Part shown: positions 34,994 through 36,980 of the stretch, piece by piece
Layout: the number at the start of each line of letters is the position of its first letter
Numbering within the stretch: the stretch's first letter is position 1
Assembly (NCBI GenBank): GCA_007280125.1
Contig: QYPT01000125.1
Coordinates: 1-36,980 of the forward strand
Length of the DNA stretch: 36,980 nt
Direction of reading: 5' to 3'
Source: Streptomycetaceae bacterium
Lineage (GTDB): Bacteria; Actinomycetota; Actinomycetes; Nanopelagicales; Nanopelagicaceae
Notes under the pieces: generated by a model
Database searches by the model: none
What the model saw: the letters and a program-made list of their open reading frames with translations, nothing else
What the model was told of the DNA's origin: nothing
Made by a program: the position numbers and the translations under genes

Positions 34994-36495
34994 TAATCAC
35001 TCTCTGGTTTAACGAGTGGGAAGAGAATCGTTTCGCGAATACCTAGTCCCGTGAGTGCCATAAGCAAACGATCGACACCCATTCCAAAACCACCCATAGG
35101 TGGCATCGCAAATTCCATCGCTCTCAAGAAGTCTTCATCAACACTCATTGCTTCGAAATCACCCTTTGCACCAAGTGTCGCTTGCTCTACAAGACGTTCG
35201 CGTTGGATAACAGGATCAATAAGCTCGGAATACCCTGTTGCTAATTCAAATCCATCAACGTATAAATCCCACTTTTCAACAACGCCAGGAATATCTCGGT
35301 GCGCACGAACAAGTGGCGCATTATCAATCGGGAAGCCCATTACAAAAGTTGGCTCAATTAATTGTCCTGAAGTGAAATGCTCGAAGATTTCCTCAGCAAG
35401 TTTGCCTGTAATCCAATTGGGGTCAACTTTGAGCCCAATCTTTTCAGCCAACTTCTTCAATTCGGCAATAGGAGTAAGCGCAGTAACGCTTTCTCCAACG
35501 CCCTCAGAGATAGCGTCATACAAAGAAATTTCTTTCCAGGTTCCGCCTAAATTGGACTCACGTCCATCATGGTGGCGTGCAACATGAGAGCCATAAATAG
35601 CAGTTGAAGCATTTTGAACCAGCGCACGGGTTAAATCGGCAATTGTTCGCCAATCCCCGTAGGCCTCATAGCCTTCGATCATCGCAAATTCTGGTGAGTG
35701 ACTTGAGTCAGCGCCTTCATTACGAAAGTTGCGGTTAATTTCAAATACGCGTTCGATTCCACCGACAACACAACGCTTCAGGAAGAGTTCTGGAGCAATG
35801 CGCAAAAATAGATCCATGTCATAGGCGTTGCTAAAGGTCTTAAAAGGTCGCGCCGCTGCACCGCCATGTTGCACCTGCAACATAGGTGTCTCGACCTCTA
35901 GATAATTACGATCATGAAAAGTCTCGCGAAGGGAATGCATTACGGCTGGCCGCATTCGAGCATTGGCGCGCGCTTCTGGTCTGACAATTAAGTCAACGTA
36001 ACGCATGCGAACACGTGTTTCCTCAGACATTGGCTTATGGTCATTTGGTAGCGGTCTGAGGGACTTTGAAGCAAGTTGCCATGAGTTAGCAAGAATCGAA
36101 AGTTCACCGCGTTTTGAGGTAATTATTTCGCCGGTAACGCTGACGATGTCGCCAAGATCTATGTCACTCTTCCATGCATCGAGTGAATCTTCGCCAACTT
36201 TGTCCAATGAGAACATTGCCTGCAACTCTGTTCCATCACCTTCACGTAAAGTGGCGAAACATAATTTGCCTGTATCGCGTTTGAAAATAATTCGACCAGT
36301 AACGCTTTCGATGTCGCCCGTTGCGACATCCACTTCTAGGCCGACATATTTAGCACGAATCTCAGAAAGTGACTTAGTTCTAGGAACGCTGACTGGATAA
36401 GGCTCGATGCCCCGTTGAATTAATCCCGCGCGCTTTTCACGTCGAATTCGAAGTTGCTCGGGCAGGTCATCTTCGATAATCGGATTCTCAGTCAT
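34993..36495 (-). CDS. lysS: Lysine--tRNA ligase (class II)
   Basis: 500 aa; RMRYVDLIVRPEAR, NYLEVETPMLQVQHGGAAARPF, FRNEGADSSHSPEFAMIEGYEAYGD, PPMGGFGMGVDRLLMALTG. Confidence 0.97.
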   Translation of the reverse strand: MTENPIIEDDLPEQLRIRREKRAGLIQRGIEPYPVSVPRTKSLSEIRAKYVGLEVDVATGDIESVTGRIIFKRDTGKLCFATLREGDGTELQAMFSLDKVGEDSLDAWKSDIDLGDIVSVTGEIITSKRGELSILANSWQLASKSLRPLPNDHKPMSEETRVRMRYVDLIVRPEARANARMRPAVMHSLRETFHDRNYLEVETPMLQVQHGGAAARPFKTFSNAYDMDLFLRIAPELFLKRCVVGGIERVFEINRNFRNEGADSSHSPEFAMIEGYEAYGDWRTIADLTRALVQNASTAIYGSHVARHHDGRESNLGGTWKEISLYDAISEGVGESVTALTPIAELKKLAEKIGLKVDPNWITGKLAEEIFEHFTSGQLIEPTFVMGFPIDNAPLVRAHRDIPGVVEKWDLYVDGFELATGYSELIDPVIQRERLVEQATLGAKGDFEAMSVDEDFLRAMEFAMPPMGGFGMGVDRLLMALTGLGIRETILFPLVKPESD

Positions 36496-36515
36496 AGTGG
36501 GTGAACTCTACCTAA

Positions 36516-36962
36516 TCAGGCATTTCTCTCGTGAATTAGACGAAGCCCAATAAGAGTTAAATCAGGTTCATGATGATTAATAGTCTCCGAAATTCCCAAT
36601 ACAAGCGGGGCAAGGCCACCGGTTGCAATAACCGCGGGAGAACCAGGATATGTAGCCTGTAATTCTTTAGTGATTCGATGAACTAATCCATCAACTTGAC
36701 CAGCAAATCCGTAAATTGTGCCCGATTGCAGAGCTTCTACAGTGTTCTTACCAATAACCGAGCGAGGTAAGACAAGTTCAACTTTGCGCAATTGAGCCGC
36801 ACGAGCAGCCAAAGCATCAACTGATATTTCAATACCTGGAGCTAGCGCGCCACCTAGGAATTCACCTTTGGGAGAGACGACATCGAGATTTGTTGACGTA
36901 CCAAAATCAACGACAATCGAGGATCCTTCAGGAAAGAGAGTATGCGCCGCTAAAGTGTTAAC
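36516..36962 (-). CDS. coaX: Type III pantothenate kinase, C-terminal part (truncated at contig end)
   Basis: Reading past the track ORF (36812) gives VNTLAAHTLFPEGSSIVVDFGTSTNLDVVSPKGEFLGGALAPGIEISVDALAARAAQLRKVELVLPRSVIGKNTVEALQSG, a canonical CoaX sequence. Confidence 0.9.
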   Translation of the reverse strand, partial: VNTLAAHTLFPEGSSIVVDFGTSTNLDVVSPKGEFLGGALAPGIEISVDALAARAAQLRKVELVLPRSVIGKNTVEALQSGTIYGFAGQVDGLVHRITKELQATYPGSPAVIATGGLAPLVLGISETINHHEPDLTLIGLRLIHERNA

Positions 36963-36980
36963 CTGTCTCTTATAACATCT
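36963..36980. other. Residual sequencing adapter (Tn5/Nextera mosaic end with one base missing)
   Basis: CTGTCTCTTATAACATCT versus the mosaic-end complement CTGTCTCTTATACACATCT; 18 of 19 bases, one C absent; coaX coding stops being meaningful exactly here. Confidence 0.93.

Noticed and set aside
35051-35587. 178-aa plus-strand ORF antisense to lysS
   Set aside because: Ser/Pro-rich composition mirrors the codon use of lysS; no start-site support.
36963-36980. Possible natural transposon end (Tn5 mosaic-end similarity)
   Set aside because: Position exactly at the sequence end, interruption of coaX and absence of a transposase make library adapter far more likely.
1-36980. CRISPR arrays, prophage, toxin-antitoxin or defence islands, tRNA/rRNA genes
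   Set aside because: No regularly spaced repeats, integrase or transposase genes, defence-type proteins or recognisable tRNA cloverleaf sequences were found on reading both strands; a tRNAscan/Infernal run would be needed to exclude divergent RNAs.

Overview
This window looks like a compact, gene-dense actinobacterial core-chromosome segment. It resembles the streamlined low-GC freshwater Nanopelagicales/acI type, but that placement is inferred only from gene content, synteny and codon usage. From left to right it holds: a nuoABCDEF complex I operon (minus strand, running into nuoG at the left edge); ubiE/menG and bioY; a menaquinone block (menF, menD, menC, menB, menE, menA); a System II cytochrome c maturation block (resA-ccdA-resB-ccsB); histidine phosphatase; HAD-IB hydrolase; an XPB-type helicase and its partner with an M20 peptidase between them; a glutaredoxin-like gene; a secreted metzincin-like protease; a 32-aa bS22-type ribosomal protein missed by the ORF track; a secreted propeller-like protein; proC; a Cys-rich uncharacterised protein; radA; mutY; a membrane protein; clpC; a GNAT acetyltransferase; lysS; and coaX. 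I saw no CRISPR, IS element, prophage, rRNA or tRNA. I found no convincing new multi-gene defence or mobile system. The most notable signals are: (1) a recurrent 'TAnnnT-N6-start codon' leaderless-promoter signature at eight genes; (2) an AnnnTAnnnT symmetric element at divergent gene pairs, in which the opposed -10 hexamers share their central TA, most strikingly at proC/Cys-rich protein, where only 22 bp separate two mirrored leaderless starts; (3) a single-base frameshift in menB; (4) an untrimmed Tn5/Nextera mosaic-end-like sequence at the last 18 bases, truncating coaX; (5) several breaks of usual actinobacterial synteny (no disA between radA and mutY, no lsr2 between clpC and lysS, no bldC-like gene between proC and bS22, an M20 peptidase inside the XPB pair).
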